Assembly: GCF_000430645.1 (NCBI RefSeq)
Contig: NZ_KE387185.1
Location: 1,213,780 to 1,277,779, forward strand
Length of the DNA stretch: 64,000 bases
From: Aquimarina latercula DSM 2041
GTDB taxonomy: Bacteria > Bacteroidota > Bacteroidia > Flavobacteriales > Flavobacteriaceae
Reading direction: 5' to 3'
Shown here in pieces: positions 36,693 to 46,503 of the stretch (the first letter of the stretch is position 1; each line of letters opens with the position of its first letter). Made by a program: the position numbers and the translations under genes. The notes beneath the pieces are model-generated. The model saw only the letters and a program-made list of their open reading frames with translations. It was not told the origin of the DNA and searched no databases.

Positions 36693-39600
36693 ATGAAAAA
36701 AGGTTATTTTTTAATAATATTGGTTCTTTTGAATATCTATACCGGTTGTAAGCCCTCATTGCCAGAGAAAGTAGGGGATGCATATGAGAGACTTCCTAAG
36801 ACTATAGATTATAACACCCATGTAAAGCCAATTCTTTCAGACAAATGTTTTGCATGTCATGGTCCGGATAAAGCGAAGATCTCTGCTGGTTTACAATTAC
36901 ATTCCGAGGAAACTGCTTTTCTCGAATTACCAGAATCACCTAGCAAGTTTGCTATAGATCCTGGGAACTTAAAAAAATCAGAAGTTTTTCATAGAATTTT
37001 ATCTGAAGACCCTACACTGGTCATGCCTACTCCAGAATCTTATTTGAAACTCTCTCCTGAAGAAAAAGCAATTTTGATTAGGTGGATAGAAGAAGGAGCA
37101 GAATATAAGGATCATTGGGCTTTTATCACTCCAAGCAAACCTGAGATAGAAAATAAAACCTCAGAAAAAAATCCGATAGATCATTTTGTCATCAAAAAAC
37201 TATCGGAGAACAATTTAAATCTATCAAAAAAAGCTAGTAAAGAGTTGTTATTACGAAGAGTCTCTTTGGATCTTACTGGTCTACCACCAACCAAAGAGGA
37301 ATTGTTTGATTTTTTGAATGATTCAAGTCCCAATGCCTACGAAAAACAAGTTGATAGACTTTTGGCTTCAGAACATTATGGAGAAAAGATGGCAATCGAT
37401 TGGTTAGATTTGGCAAGATATGCAGATACACACGGATATTTTGTAGATCGTTATCGGGATATGAGCCCTTGGAGAGATTGGGTTATTAATTCGTTTAATG
37501 AAAATATACCTTATGATCAATTTATTACGTGGCAGTTAGCAGGTGATTTATTAGAAAACCCTACAAAAGACCAAATTTTAGCCACTGGTTTTAACAGGCT
37601 GCATCCACAGAATTTAGAAGGTGGTATTATAGATGAAGAATTTAGAATAGAGTATGTTTCGGATAGAACCAATGTGGTTGGACAAGGGATCATGGGATTA
37701 ACCGTTACTTGTGCTAAATGCCATGATCATAAATATGATCCGATTTCCCAAAAAAACTACTTTGAATTATTCAGTTTTTTTAATCAGGTAAATGAATCTG
37801 GTCAAATCCCGTGGGATTGGTCAATGCCAGTTCCTACCATGTTACTTCCCACCCAAGAAGAAGAACAAATGATGGCATACATCAATGATCTTGTAAAAAA
37901 CTCTCAAAATAAAATAAAAGAAGTTGTATACAGCGAAAAGGAAGAAGCAGATCAGTGGATTGCTAATGAAAAGTATCAAGGAGATTCATTTACAGATTCG
38001 AAACATCTGGTGGCATATTATGATTTTGAGAATTCTTCTTTACGTAACAATTTAAATTATCGAGATAAAACAGAAATGAAAACTCAGTTTGCTGGAAATC
38101 AAAAAATTGTTCTGAAAAAAGGATATAAAGGAAAAGGACTTCAGTTTGATGGTGATGCGTGGTTAGATTTAGATAAAGTGGGAGTGTTTCAGAGAAGTGA
38201 GAATTTCAGTATTGGGATACGAGTTTTTATTCCAAAGGACCTCAAAGAAGGAGTAATTTTTCATAAAGCACAAGGAACAAGATTGCATAGCTACCGTGGT
38301 TATCATCTGTCGATTACAAAAGATAATACTTTTGAGTTGTTATTAGCACACGTGTGGCCAGATAACGCTATCGTAGAAAAAACGATTAAAGAAGTACCAA
38401 GGGATCAGTGGATTCAATTAACAATTACTTATGATGGATCTAGTAAAGCTAGCGGATTAAAGTTGTATATGAATGGAGAGCATATGCAAACTAATATAGA
38501 AATAGACAACTTATATAAAGATATTATATTCCATGATTTAGAGGATTATATCTATCCTGAACCCATAGAACCTGGTTTACAAATCGGAGCCAGATGGCGC
38601 GGTAAAGGGATTGCAGGAGCAATCGTAGATGACTTAAAAGTATTTACCAAAGAGTTAACTCCTTTGGAAGTTTTAAAACTTTCTGATACTAAGCTTTTAA
38701 AGCCTTTAATTTCAAAAACATCCAAAGAACTCTCAGATACAGATAAAAAACTGCTTACCGACTACTATTTGTCCGCAAAATCCATTCCAACGCGAGAAGC
38801 AATTTCGTCGCTTCAAGAAGTTCGAACCATGCAGGCAGATAACGCAGATAATATTAAAGAGATCATGGTGATGAAAGATTCTCCAGGAATCAGAAAAACC
38901 TATCTATTAGAAAGAGGACAATACGATGCTCATGGAGAAGAAGTCTTTTCGAATACTCCAAATAGTTTACCAGCAATGTCAGAAGATTTACCGAAAAATA
39001 GATTAGGCTTAGCTAAGTGGCTAACAGACTCCAAACATCCATTAACTGCTAGAGTTGCTGTAAATAGATATTGGCAGAATTTTTTCGGAAAAGGAATTGT
39101 AGAAACCTCTGAAGATTTTGGTAATCAAGGAAGCCTACCAACACATCCTGAGTTACTGGATTGGCTAGCTACTAGTTTTATAGAGTCTGGATGGGACCTA
39201 AAAGCACTAAATAAACAGATTGTGATGTCTCAAACCTATCAGCAAGATTCTAATGTTTCTGAGGAATTAAGAGAGATGGACCCTGATAATTCATTATTGG
39301 CTCGAGGACCATCTAAACGGTTGTCTGGGGAAATGCTTCGTGACAATGCATTAGTAGCAAGTGGATTGTTGAATGCAAAAATAGGAGGCGAAAGTGTAAA
39401 ACCATACCAACCAAAAGGACTTTGGAAAATGACACACTTACCTTACAAAAGAGATGCTGGAGATAGGTTATACAGAAGAAGTTTATACACTATCTGGAAA
39501 AGAACCGCTCCCAATCCTACCATTGCAACATTCGATGCTTCGACCAGAGAAATATGTATGACTCGCAGACAAGAAACTAATACTCCTTTGCAAGCTTTGG

Positions 39601-39923
39601 TATTGCTAAATGATCCTACATACATTGAAGCTTCCAAAGTAATGGGTAAAAATATGACGGCTTTTGATTCAATTGAAGAAGGTATTAAAGATATCTATAT
39701 CCGATTAACAGGAAGACAGATATCTCAAAAGGAGTTACAGTTATTAGTTGCTCTTCAACAGGAAGAATATGATAGGTTTAACAGTGATATTTTAAAAGCG
39801 AAAGGCTGGTTGGCATCTGGAGATTTTGCTTTTGATCGAGATGATAACCTATCGATGATCGCGGCAAATGCTGTAGTAGCAAGTACCATTATGAATTCTG
39901 ATGCCGCCATAACTAAAAGATAA
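36693..39923 (+). CDS. PSCyt1-DUF1549-LamG-DUF1553 c-type cytochrome lipoprotein
   Basis: This 1076-residue protein of a layout typical of Planctomycetes and Verrucomicrobia has the lipobox Y-T-G-C (Cys19). A planctomycete cytochrome-like domain follows with heme motif C-F-A-C-H (52-56), then DUF1549 (about 155-370, containing a second C-A-K-C-H at 340-344), a concanavalin/LamG-like domain (about 430-650) and DUF1553 (about 760-1020). The function of these domains is not established. Genomically the family accompanies DUF1501 proteins and polysaccharide-degradation loci. Here it heads a four-gene run and its promoter carries the direct-repeat site shared with SusC and the galactanases. An extracytoplasmic oxidative step on a galactan unit is a reasonable guess, no more. 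Confidence 0.88.
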   Translation: MKKGYFLIILVLLNIYTGCKPSLPEKVGDAYERLPKTIDYNTHVKPILSDKCFACHGPDKAKISAGLQLHSEETAFLELPESPSKFAIDPGNLKKSEVFHRILSEDPTLVMPTPESYLKLSPEEKAILIRWIEEGAEYKDHWAFITPSKPEIENKTSEKNPIDHFVIKKLSENNLNLSKKASKELLLRRVSLDLTGLPPTKEELFDFLNDSSPNAYEKQVDRLLASEHYGEKMAIDWLDLARYADTHGYFVDRYRDMSPWRDWVINSFNENIPYDQFITWQLAGDLLENPTKDQILATGFNRLHPQNLEGGIIDEEFRIEYVSDRTNVVGQGIMGLTVTCAKCHDHKYDPISQKNYFELFSFFNQVNESGQIPWDWSMPVPTMLLPTQEEEQMMAYINDLVKNSQNKIKEVVYSEKEEADQWIANEKYQGDSFTDSKHLVAYYDFENSSLRNNLNYRDKTEMKTQFAGNQKIVLKKGYKGKGLQFDGDAWLDLDKVGVFQRSENFSIGIRVFIPKDLKEGVIFHKAQGTRLHSYRGYHLSITKDNTFELLLAHVWPDNAIVEKTIKEVPRDQWIQLTITYDGSSKASGLKLYMNGEHMQTNIEIDNLYKDIIFHDLEDYIYPEPIEPGLQIGARWRGKGIAGAIVDDLKVFTKELTPLEVLKLSDTKLLKPLISKTSKELSDTDKKLLTDYYLSAKSIPTREAISSLQEVRTMQADNADNIKEIMVMKDSPGIRKTYLLERGQYDAHGEEVFSNTPNSLPAMSEDLPKNRLGLAKWLTDSKHPLTARVAVNRYWQNFFGKGIVETSEDFGNQGSLPTHPELLDWLATSFIESGWDLKALNKQIVMSQTYQQDSNVSEELREMDPDNSLLARGPSKRLSGEMLRDNALVASGLLNAKIGGESVKPYQPKGLWKMTHLPYKRDAGDRLYRRSLYTIWKRTAPNPTIATFDASTREICMTRRQETNTPLQALVLLNDPTYIEASKVMGKNMTAFDSIEEGIKDIYIRLTGRQISQKELQLLVALQQEEYDRFNSDILKAKGWLASGDFAFDRDDNLSMIAANAVVASTIMNSDAAITKR

Positions 39924-39930
39924 GACGATT

Positions 39931-41436
39931 ATGTGCAATCACCACGATACCTTACGATCTGATAATAAAGATCTACAGCAAGTAGAAAAAATGATGGATA
40001 GAAGAGCTTTTCTAACCAAAACATCTTTAGGTTTTGGTGCTTTGGCTTTAGGTTCTCTTCTAAATACCGATAAGGCTTGGAGCGCTGTTAAAAATAACGT
40101 TCAGCCAGATTTAGGAATGTTTAACAGAAATGATTTAGGATTGCCACATCATGTTCCAAAAGCAAAGAGAGCTATCTATTTGTTTCAGAGTGGTGGTCCT
40201 TCACAAATTGAACTTTTTGATTATAAACCAAAACTAAAAGATTTATTTGGTCAAGAATTACCAGATTCAGTAAGAAAAGGACAACGACTTACGGGTATGA
40301 GTGCTGATCAAACCTCTTTACCCATTGCCCCATCTATTATAGATTTTAAACAATATGGCGAGTCCAGAGCTTGGGTGAGTAGCGCCATGCCATATTTGTC
40401 AGAAGTAGTGGATGATATCTGCTTTATAAAATCCATGCAAACCGATGCGATTAATCATGATCCTGCAATTACCTTTTTTCAAACAGGTAGTCAACAGCCA
40501 GGAAGACCTTCTATAGGTTCGTGGATTAGTTATGGTTTAGGTTCTGATAATGAAAACTTACCCACATTTATCACCTTAGTTTCAAAAAACGGAGGAGGAC
40601 AACCGCTATATGCTCGACTTTGGGGAAATGGTTTTCTGCCTACAGAACATCAAGGAGTACAATTTAGAAGCGGTAAAGATCCCGTATTGTATCTCACAGA
40701 TCCTGAAAATTATGATGGCCATAACAGAAGGAATATGTTGGATTATTTAGGAAAATTGAACGAAGTACAACATAGTTTTTATGGAGATCCAGAAATTAAT
40801 GCTAGAATGTCTCAATACGAGATGGCTTTCCGTATGCAAACATCGATACCTGAAGTGACTGATATGAGTGATGAACCGGAGTATATTTTCGATATGTATG
40901 GAAAAGATAGTCGCGATCCAGGTACGTATGCTGCAAATTGTCTTTTAGGAAGGAAATTGCTAGAAAAAGGAGTCAAATTTGTACAGTTATATCATCAAGG
41001 TTGGGATCAGCATATCGGTTGCCCTAAAGGGGTTTTAGGAAATGCCCGAAAAACGGATCAAGCAAATGCTGCCTTGATCAAAGACCTGAAACAACGAGGT
41101 ATGTTTGAAGATACTTTGTTGATTTGGGGTGGAGAATTTGGACGCACAGTATACTCACAAGGAAAGCTTACTGCTACAGATTATGGTCGTGATCATCACC
41201 CTAAAGCATTTACCATGTTTATGGCAGGAGCAGGTGTAAAACCTGGAATCACCTTCGGTGAGACTGATGATTTCAGTTATAATGTGATTAAAGATCCAGT
41301 GCATACACACGATTTCCAGGCTACATTACTTCATCTTTTCGGGATTGATCATGAACGATTAACCTATAAATACCAAGGAAGAAGATTCAGATTAACGGAT
41401 GTGCATGGACATATAGTAAAAGATATACTAAGTTAA
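39931..41436 (+). CDS. DUF1501 protein (sulfatase-like fold), Tat-type signal
   Basis: This 501-residue protein begins 7 nt after the cytochrome-DUF1553 gene. The N-terminus M-D-R-R-A-F-L-T-K-T-S-L-G-F-G-A-L-A-L (starting near residue 22) is a twin-arginine-type signal. The rest is a DUF1501 domain, related to the alkaline phosphatase/sulfatase superfamily, with candidate metal-binding stretches L-Y-H-Q-G-W-D-Q-H, G-G-E-F-G-R-T and D-H-H-P-K-A. No formylglycine C-x-P-S-R motif is present, so it is not a classical sulfatase. It is the standard partner of DUF1549/DUF1553 proteins. Confidence 0.88.
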   Translation: MCNHHDTLRSDNKDLQQVEKMMDRRAFLTKTSLGFGALALGSLLNTDKAWSAVKNNVQPDLGMFNRNDLGLPHHVPKAKRAIYLFQSGGPSQIELFDYKPKLKDLFGQELPDSVRKGQRLTGMSADQTSLPIAPSIIDFKQYGESRAWVSSAMPYLSEVVDDICFIKSMQTDAINHDPAITFFQTGSQQPGRPSIGSWISYGLGSDNENLPTFITLVSKNGGGQPLYARLWGNGFLPTEHQGVQFRSGKDPVLYLTDPENYDGHNRRNMLDYLGKLNEVQHSFYGDPEINARMSQYEMAFRMQTSIPEVTDMSDEPEYIFDMYGKDSRDPGTYAANCLLGRKLLEKGVKFVQLYHQGWDQHIGCPKGVLGNARKTDQANAALIKDLKQRGMFEDTLLIWGGEFGRTVYSQGKLTATDYGRDHHPKAFTMFMAGAGVKPGITFGETDDFSYNVIKDPVHTHDFQATLLHLFGIDHERLTYKYQGRRFRLTDVHGHIVKDILS

Positions 41437-41447
41437 TTTTTCCTTTT

Positions 41448-42560
41448 ATGGATAAAGAAAATTCAAGACGAAAATTTATTAAGAATACGGCCTTATTAAG
41501 CGCTGGTGCAATAACTGCTCCTGCTTTTCATATAAATAAAAAGAGCACTTCAAAAATGGGCGATATTATAGGTCATGGAGATTATCAATACAAAATTGTT
41601 AGAGATTGGGCAGATGTTAGTGCGGTAAGGAATCCAATTCTTAACTGTCACGAAATGCAAATAGATAGCAAAGGCAGATTAATAATGATGGGAGATCATA
41701 CAGATAATAATATTTTGATTTTTGATAAATCAGGGAAGCTTTTGGATTATTGGGGTACGTCATATCCAGGAGGACACGGTCTTACTTTGTTTGATGAAGG
41801 AGGAGAAGATGTATTATTTCTTACGGATTCCGGATGGTTTCTGGATAAAAATGGGAAATGGATACATCATAATGGGAGAGTGACAAAAACTACAACCGAT
41901 GGGAAAGTAATTTTTGATATTGGACATCCTCAAACTATTGGAATTTATAAACCTGGAGATCATTTTTGTCCTACCGAAACTGCAATAGCACCTAATGGAG
42001 ATATTTATGTAGCAGATGGATATGGAATGGATTATATCATCCAATACGATGCTAATGGAAAGTATATAAAACATTGGGGTGGTAAACAAAATGAGGATCC
42101 AAATTATAGATTAGATAATGCTCATGGAGTGGCTATAGATTATCGTGATGCATCAAACCCACTGGTAGTATGTACATCTAGAAATGAAGAATCTTTTAAG
42201 TGGTTCACATTAGAAGGGAAATATGTGAAAACGTTGCATTTACCGAATATGCAAGTCTGTAGACCTGTTTTTGATGATCAAAATTTATATGCAGGTGTTT
42301 GTTGGTCGCAACCTGAAGTTGGGCAAACTACCTGGAAAGATCATACCGGTTTTGTAACCATTTTAGAAGATGATAAAGTTGTATCTAATCCAGGAGGGAC
42401 AAAACCTTCATATGTAAATGGAGAATTACAGAAATCATATCAGCTTGAGCATAAGCCAATTTTGCACGGTCATGATGTGTGCATTGATGAGGATAAGAAC
42501 CTATATATCGGTCAATGGAATGCAAATGGTACACCTCCATTAAAATTGGAAAGAGTTTAA
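41448..42560 (+). CDS. NHL-repeat beta-propeller protein, Tat-type signal
   Basis: This 370-residue protein has S-R-R-K-F-I-K-N near the N-terminus, a twin-arginine-like signal. It contains repeated NHL/peptidyl-alpha-hydroxyglycine-lyase-like blades such as H-E-M-Q-I-D-S-K-G-R-L, P-T-E-T-A-I-A-P-N-G-D-I-Y-V-A-D-G-Y-G and H-G-V-A-I-D-Y. A propeller of this type may be a lyase or a binding scaffold. The gene lies 11 nt after the DUF1501 gene, so it belongs to the same unit. Export by Tat suggests a cofactor or metal is inserted before export. Confidence 0.8.
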   Translation: MDKENSRRKFIKNTALLSAGAITAPAFHINKKSTSKMGDIIGHGDYQYKIVRDWADVSAVRNPILNCHEMQIDSKGRLIMMGDHTDNNILIFDKSGKLLDYWGTSYPGGHGLTLFDEGGEDVLFLTDSGWFLDKNGKWIHHNGRVTKTTTDGKVIFDIGHPQTIGIYKPGDHFCPTETAIAPNGDIYVADGYGMDYIIQYDANGKYIKHWGGKQNEDPNYRLDNAHGVAIDYRDASNPLVVCTSRNEESFKWFTLEGKYVKTLHLPNMQVCRPVFDDQNLYAGVCWSQPEVGQTTWKDHTGFVTILEDDKVVSNPGGTKPSYVNGELQKSYQLEHKPILHGHDVCIDEDKNLYIGQWNANGTPPLKLERV

Positions 42561-42635
42561 GAAAAGTAAAATAATATTCTCAAACGATGAAGTTGGGTTT
42601 GGGAGCTATGGTAATAAAAATATATAAGAATATTC

Positions 42636-44000
42636 ATGAACGAAGTATCTGATTTTGTTTTGTTTTTTGGAAGATTTCATCCACTAGTAGTACACTTACC
42701 AATTGGGTTTTTATTTTTTGCATTTATACTAGAAATAGTAGCGAAATACCAGAAAAAAGAGCTATTGAAAGAAGCTGTACCATTAGCCTTATTTTTTGGA
42801 GCATTCAGTGCTATTATTGCTTGTGTATTGGGATATATGTTGTCATTAAGTGGCGATTATGAAGGTGAGGCTTTGGATAAACATTTTTGGTTTGGTATAG
42901 CAACTACAGTTATAGCTGTTCTCGCCTGTGTATTGAAAACGAAACGAGCTAGAAACATTGTAAGAGAATCTGTTAGATTAAATATAGCTACACTTACTTT
43001 TATTGTTTTGTTATTAAATATTACCGGACACTATGGAGGTCATCTAACTCATGGTTCGGATTATTTAACAGCCTATTTACCTTTTAGTGAAAAAGAAAAT
43101 AAGGAGGCACTTAACATAAACTCTATTGAAGAGGCACAACTATTTGCTCATGTCGTTCATCCTATTCTGGATAATAAGTGTTTGAGTTGTCATAATTCTT
43201 CCAAGAAAAAAGGAGGCCTTTCATTTGCGGATCAGGTTTCAATTCTAAATGGAGGAAAAAGTGGTGTTGCCTTAGTTGCAGGTAATAGCGATCAATCAGA
43301 GTTGATTAAAAGAGTTCATTTAGATCCTGATGACAAAGAATTCATGCCGCCTGAAGGAAAAACTCCTTTAACTAAAGAAGAGATAAAAATAATTGAGTAT
43401 TGGATAGATAATTGTCAAGCGGATTTTACAGCAACAATAGGAACGGTAGATACTCCAGAAGAAATTAAAAAATTATTAATAGAACAACTTCAATTCGGAG
43501 ATGATCATTCTGCCGGGGCAATGATGAGTGTAGCTTCACCAGTATCAAAGGAAATTATAGTAAGCTTACTACAAAAAGGTGTGAACATAAGGGAAATTGT
43601 ATCAGAAACAAATAGGTATGATGTTTCTATATTACCTAAAAACACGAAAGAATTAGATGCAGAGGTGGTAAATGAAATTCTGGAAGAACTTTCAAAGATC
43701 AAAGATAATATTGTTTGGCTATCACTACCTTCCCAAGGAATTTCAGATACAGACCTTAAAGTAATTGGTAGTTTTAGAGGTTTACAAAAGCTTGCTTTGC
43801 AACAAAATAACATCTCTGATATAGGTATTCAATATCTAACTAGTTTAGAGCAATTAGAAAGCATAAACTTGCATAGTAATTCTTTAATAACGAATAAAAG
43901 TATTGAACACATTTCTAAGTTCAAAAAACTAGTAAAAATATACCTATGGAACACTTCTGTTAAAAAAGAAGATAGCATAAATAAGAAAGTAGTTTTGTGA
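42636..44000 (+). CDS. DUF2231 membrane protein with cytochrome and leucine-rich repeats
   Basis: This 454-residue protein has an N-terminal DUF2231-type membrane domain of four or so helices (about residues 8-145, with H-P-L-V-V-H-L-P-I-G and G-H-Y-G-G-H). A planctomycete-type cytochrome segment follows with heme motif C-L-S-C-H (about 184-188) and F-M-P-P-E-G as distal loop. After a linker come leucine-rich repeats (about 350-450). It would pass electrons from the periplasmic module to the membrane. It is 75 nt after the propeller gene and ends the run, convergent with the molybdoenzyme gene (39 nt between stops). Confidence 0.82.
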   Translation: MNEVSDFVLFFGRFHPLVVHLPIGFLFFAFILEIVAKYQKKELLKEAVPLALFFGAFSAIIACVLGYMLSLSGDYEGEALDKHFWFGIATTVIAVLACVLKTKRARNIVRESVRLNIATLTFIVLLLNITGHYGGHLTHGSDYLTAYLPFSEKENKEALNINSIEEAQLFAHVVHPILDNKCLSCHNSSKKKGGLSFADQVSILNGGKSGVALVAGNSDQSELIKRVHLDPDDKEFMPPEGKTPLTKEEIKIIEYWIDNCQADFTATIGTVDTPEEIKKLLIEQLQFGDDHSAGAMMSVASPVSKEIIVSLLQKGVNIREIVSETNRYDVSILPKNTKELDAEVVNEILEELSKIKDNIVWLSLPSQGISDTDLKVIGSFRGLQKLALQQNNISDIGIQYLTSLEQLESINLHSNSLITNKSIEHISKFKKLVKIYLWNTSVKKEDSINKKVVL

Positions 44001-44039
44001 AAAATTAAATTCACTTAAAATAGATCCTATATTTTTACA

Positions 44040-46337
44040 TTATTCTTTCTTCAATATTTTAATCACTACAGACTTACTAATGGGAGTATTACTTTTATCA
44101 GCGTAATGGTTATAGGGAACTAGGATATTAGTCTCTGGAAAATACGTAGCAATATTTCCTTGTGGGATATTATAGGAGATTATCTTAAAGTTTTCTGCTT
44201 TCCTAGGAACATTGTCATAGTTGCTAGTAAGATCAACAATTTCTAAAGGAACTAGATGAAACTTCTCAATGTCCTTAGGATTCATTAAAACAACTCTTCT
44301 TTCATTAAAAATACCTCGATAGCGATCATTCATGCCGTAAATTGTGGTATTAAATTGGTCGTGAGAGCGAATAGTCATCATTAAAAATTCATCTTCTTGT
44401 AACTGATGATCTGGTACAGAACAATTACTAAATTGAGCTTTTCCATTAGGTAATTTGCTAAAATCTAATTCACGAACATTATTAGGAAGATAAAAGCCTG
44501 ATCCTTTAGATTTTTCTTCTATTCCTTTAAAACCAGCAATAACTTCTTGTAGTTTTGCTCTTATGGATGTATAATCTTCGCTTAATGGTAGCCAATCTAC
44601 GGGATGATTTCCTTTAAAATAAGCATCTGCAATGCCGCCGATGATTTCGGGTTCGCTTTTAAGATTATCTGAAGCAGGAGATAGCATTCCTTTTGATCTA
44701 TGTACCTTTCCCATACTATTTTCTACGGTAAAAAATCGTGTTTTCCCATCTTTTAGGTCAAATTCAGATCTTCCTAGAGTTGGCAGTATTAATGCTGTTT
44801 TCCCAGCCGTAGTATGGGTGCGGTTTAGTTTCGTGCTTACTTGCACAGTTAACTCACAATTTTGTAAAGCATCTGCAGCATACTTTGTATCCGAAACAGC
44901 AGATACAAAGTTTCCGCCCAACGCAAAAAATACTTTTGCTTTTCCTTCATGCATTGCTTTTATAGAATGTACAGTATCAAGTCCTGCTTTAGTAGGTGGT
45001 GTAAAACCAAAGACATTTTCTACAGCATTATTAAAAGCTGGAGATGCATGATGTATAATTCCTACAGATCGATCTCCTTGTACATTACTGTGCCCTCTAA
45101 CAGGACATGTTCCTGCACCGGGTTTACCCAAACTTCCTTTCAACAATAATAGATTCACACATTCTTTAATGTTGTCTACACCATTTTTATGTTGAGTAAG
45201 TCCCATAGCCCAACAAATAATAATCTTATTTTTATGGGCTAATAGTTCCACCACTTGGTCGACTAAAGAAGATGATACTCCTGATTGTTTGATCATTTCT
45301 TGTTCGTCAAAATTTTGCAGATGTTCCAAAAATGACTCATATCCTTGCGTGTAAGTTTGGATAAACTTATGATCAAACACTTTTTTTGTTTGTTGATCTA
45401 ATACAGCAAGTTTGATAAGAATAGCTTTTAATAATGCTACATCCTGATTGATCTTTACTTGCAAATGAATATCGGTTAGTGCTTCTCCTCCCGCAATAAG
45501 ACCTTTTACTTCCTGAGGATTTTTAAATCGAATAAGCCCTGCTTCTTCAAGTGGATTGATACTGATTACTTTTCCACGTTGTTCTTTGCATTTTTGCAAT
45601 GCCGACAGCATTCTAGGATGATTAGTTCCAGGATTTTGTCCAATAACTAAAACAACTTCTGCTTTTTCGAAATCATCTAGTGTAACGGAACCTTTACCAA
45701 TACCTAAAGTTTCACTAAGTGCTACGCCACTAGATTCATGACACATGTTGGAGCAATCCGGCATATTATTAGTGCCAAAAGCACGTATAAAAAGTCCATA
45801 TAAAAAAGCAGCTTCGTTACTGGATCTTCCAGAGGTATAAAAGATGGCTTCATTAGGATTTTTAAGTTGATGTAAGTGTTCAGCAACAAGTGCGTAAGCT
45901 TTCTCCCAGCTAATCGGTTGATAATGTATACTATCTGGATATAAAACCATGGGTTCTGTAATCCGTCCACTTTTCCCGATTTGATAATCGGTCCATTGTG
46001 AAATTTCTTCCACGGAATATTTTTTAAAAAAAGCAGCATCTACTTTTTTATTGGTTGCTTCTTCTGCTAATGCTTTTGCACCGTTTTCACAATATTCTGC
46101 AACTTTAGAAGGTTTATCAGGATCTGGCCATGCACAACCAGGACAATCGAAACCCTCTTTTTGATTCATCTGAGCAAGTCCTTTTAATGATTTCACAACA
46201 CCCATTTCTTTAAAAGCATGTTGTAGGGCTACTTTTACAGCCTTAGTTCCAGCAGCATAAGTAGAAGGTTCTTTTACTGTTAAATCAGAAAACTCAGTAG
46301 ATCCAGTGATAGAAATATTTCGTTTGGAATTAGCCAT
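44040..46337 (-). CDS. FdhF/YdeP-family molybdopterin oxidoreductase
   Basis: This 765-residue cytoplasmic molybdopterin enzyme of the formate-dehydrogenase-like YdeP group has no signal peptide. C-P-G-C (65-68) with C83 near the N-terminus resembles the reduced iron-sulfur ligand set of the group. S-N-M-C-H-E-S-S (C199) is at the position of the molybdenum ligand. G-A-G-T-C-P-V-R-G-H-S-N-V-Q-G-D-R is the usual pterin-binding signature. The substrate is not established for the family. Its closeness to the P450/formaldehyde genes suggests formate oxidation, which is inference. It is transcribed divergently from the AraC-type regulator. Confidence 0.82.
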   Translation of the reverse strand: MANSKRNISITGSTEFSDLTVKEPSTYAAGTKAVKVALQHAFKEMGVVKSLKGLAQMNQKEGFDCPGCAWPDPDKPSKVAEYCENGAKALAEEATNKKVDAAFFKKYSVEEISQWTDYQIGKSGRITEPMVLYPDSIHYQPISWEKAYALVAEHLHQLKNPNEAIFYTSGRSSNEAAFLYGLFIRAFGTNNMPDCSNMCHESSGVALSETLGIGKGSVTLDDFEKAEVVLVIGQNPGTNHPRMLSALQKCKEQRGKVISINPLEEAGLIRFKNPQEVKGLIAGGEALTDIHLQVKINQDVALLKAILIKLAVLDQQTKKVFDHKFIQTYTQGYESFLEHLQNFDEQEMIKQSGVSSSLVDQVVELLAHKNKIIICWAMGLTQHKNGVDNIKECVNLLLLKGSLGKPGAGTCPVRGHSNVQGDRSVGIIHHASPAFNNAVENVFGFTPPTKAGLDTVHSIKAMHEGKAKVFFALGGNFVSAVSDTKYAADALQNCELTVQVSTKLNRTHTTAGKTALILPTLGRSEFDLKDGKTRFFTVENSMGKVHRSKGMLSPASDNLKSEPEIIGGIADAYFKGNHPVDWLPLSEDYTSIRAKLQEVIAGFKGIEEKSKGSGFYLPNNVRELDFSKLPNGKAQFSNCSVPDHQLQEDEFLMMTIRSHDQFNTTIYGMNDRYRGIFNERRVVLMNPKDIEKFHLVPLEIVDLTSNYDNVPRKAENFKIISYNIPQGNIATYFPETNILVPYNHYADKSNTPISKSVVIKILKKE

Positions 46338-46503
46338 TTTTGTGAAATGAAGAAATTAATGAAATGGAAGATACAATTATCAGTATAATAAATAATCTAT
46401 TTGTAAAAATAAATAGTTCCGGTATATCGATTTCACAAAGGTAAGGGATGGTTGAGAATAGTAATTACACTATTTTTGCAATAAGTTAATTTTTATTGTC
46501 GTA

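Noticed and set aside
46339-46439. TTTGTGAAAT / ATTTCACAAA inverted pair in the divergent gap before the AraC gene, CRP-like half-sites
   Set aside because: The arms are 81 nt apart, far from the spacing of a CRP site, and no other copy was noticed. It may be chance.
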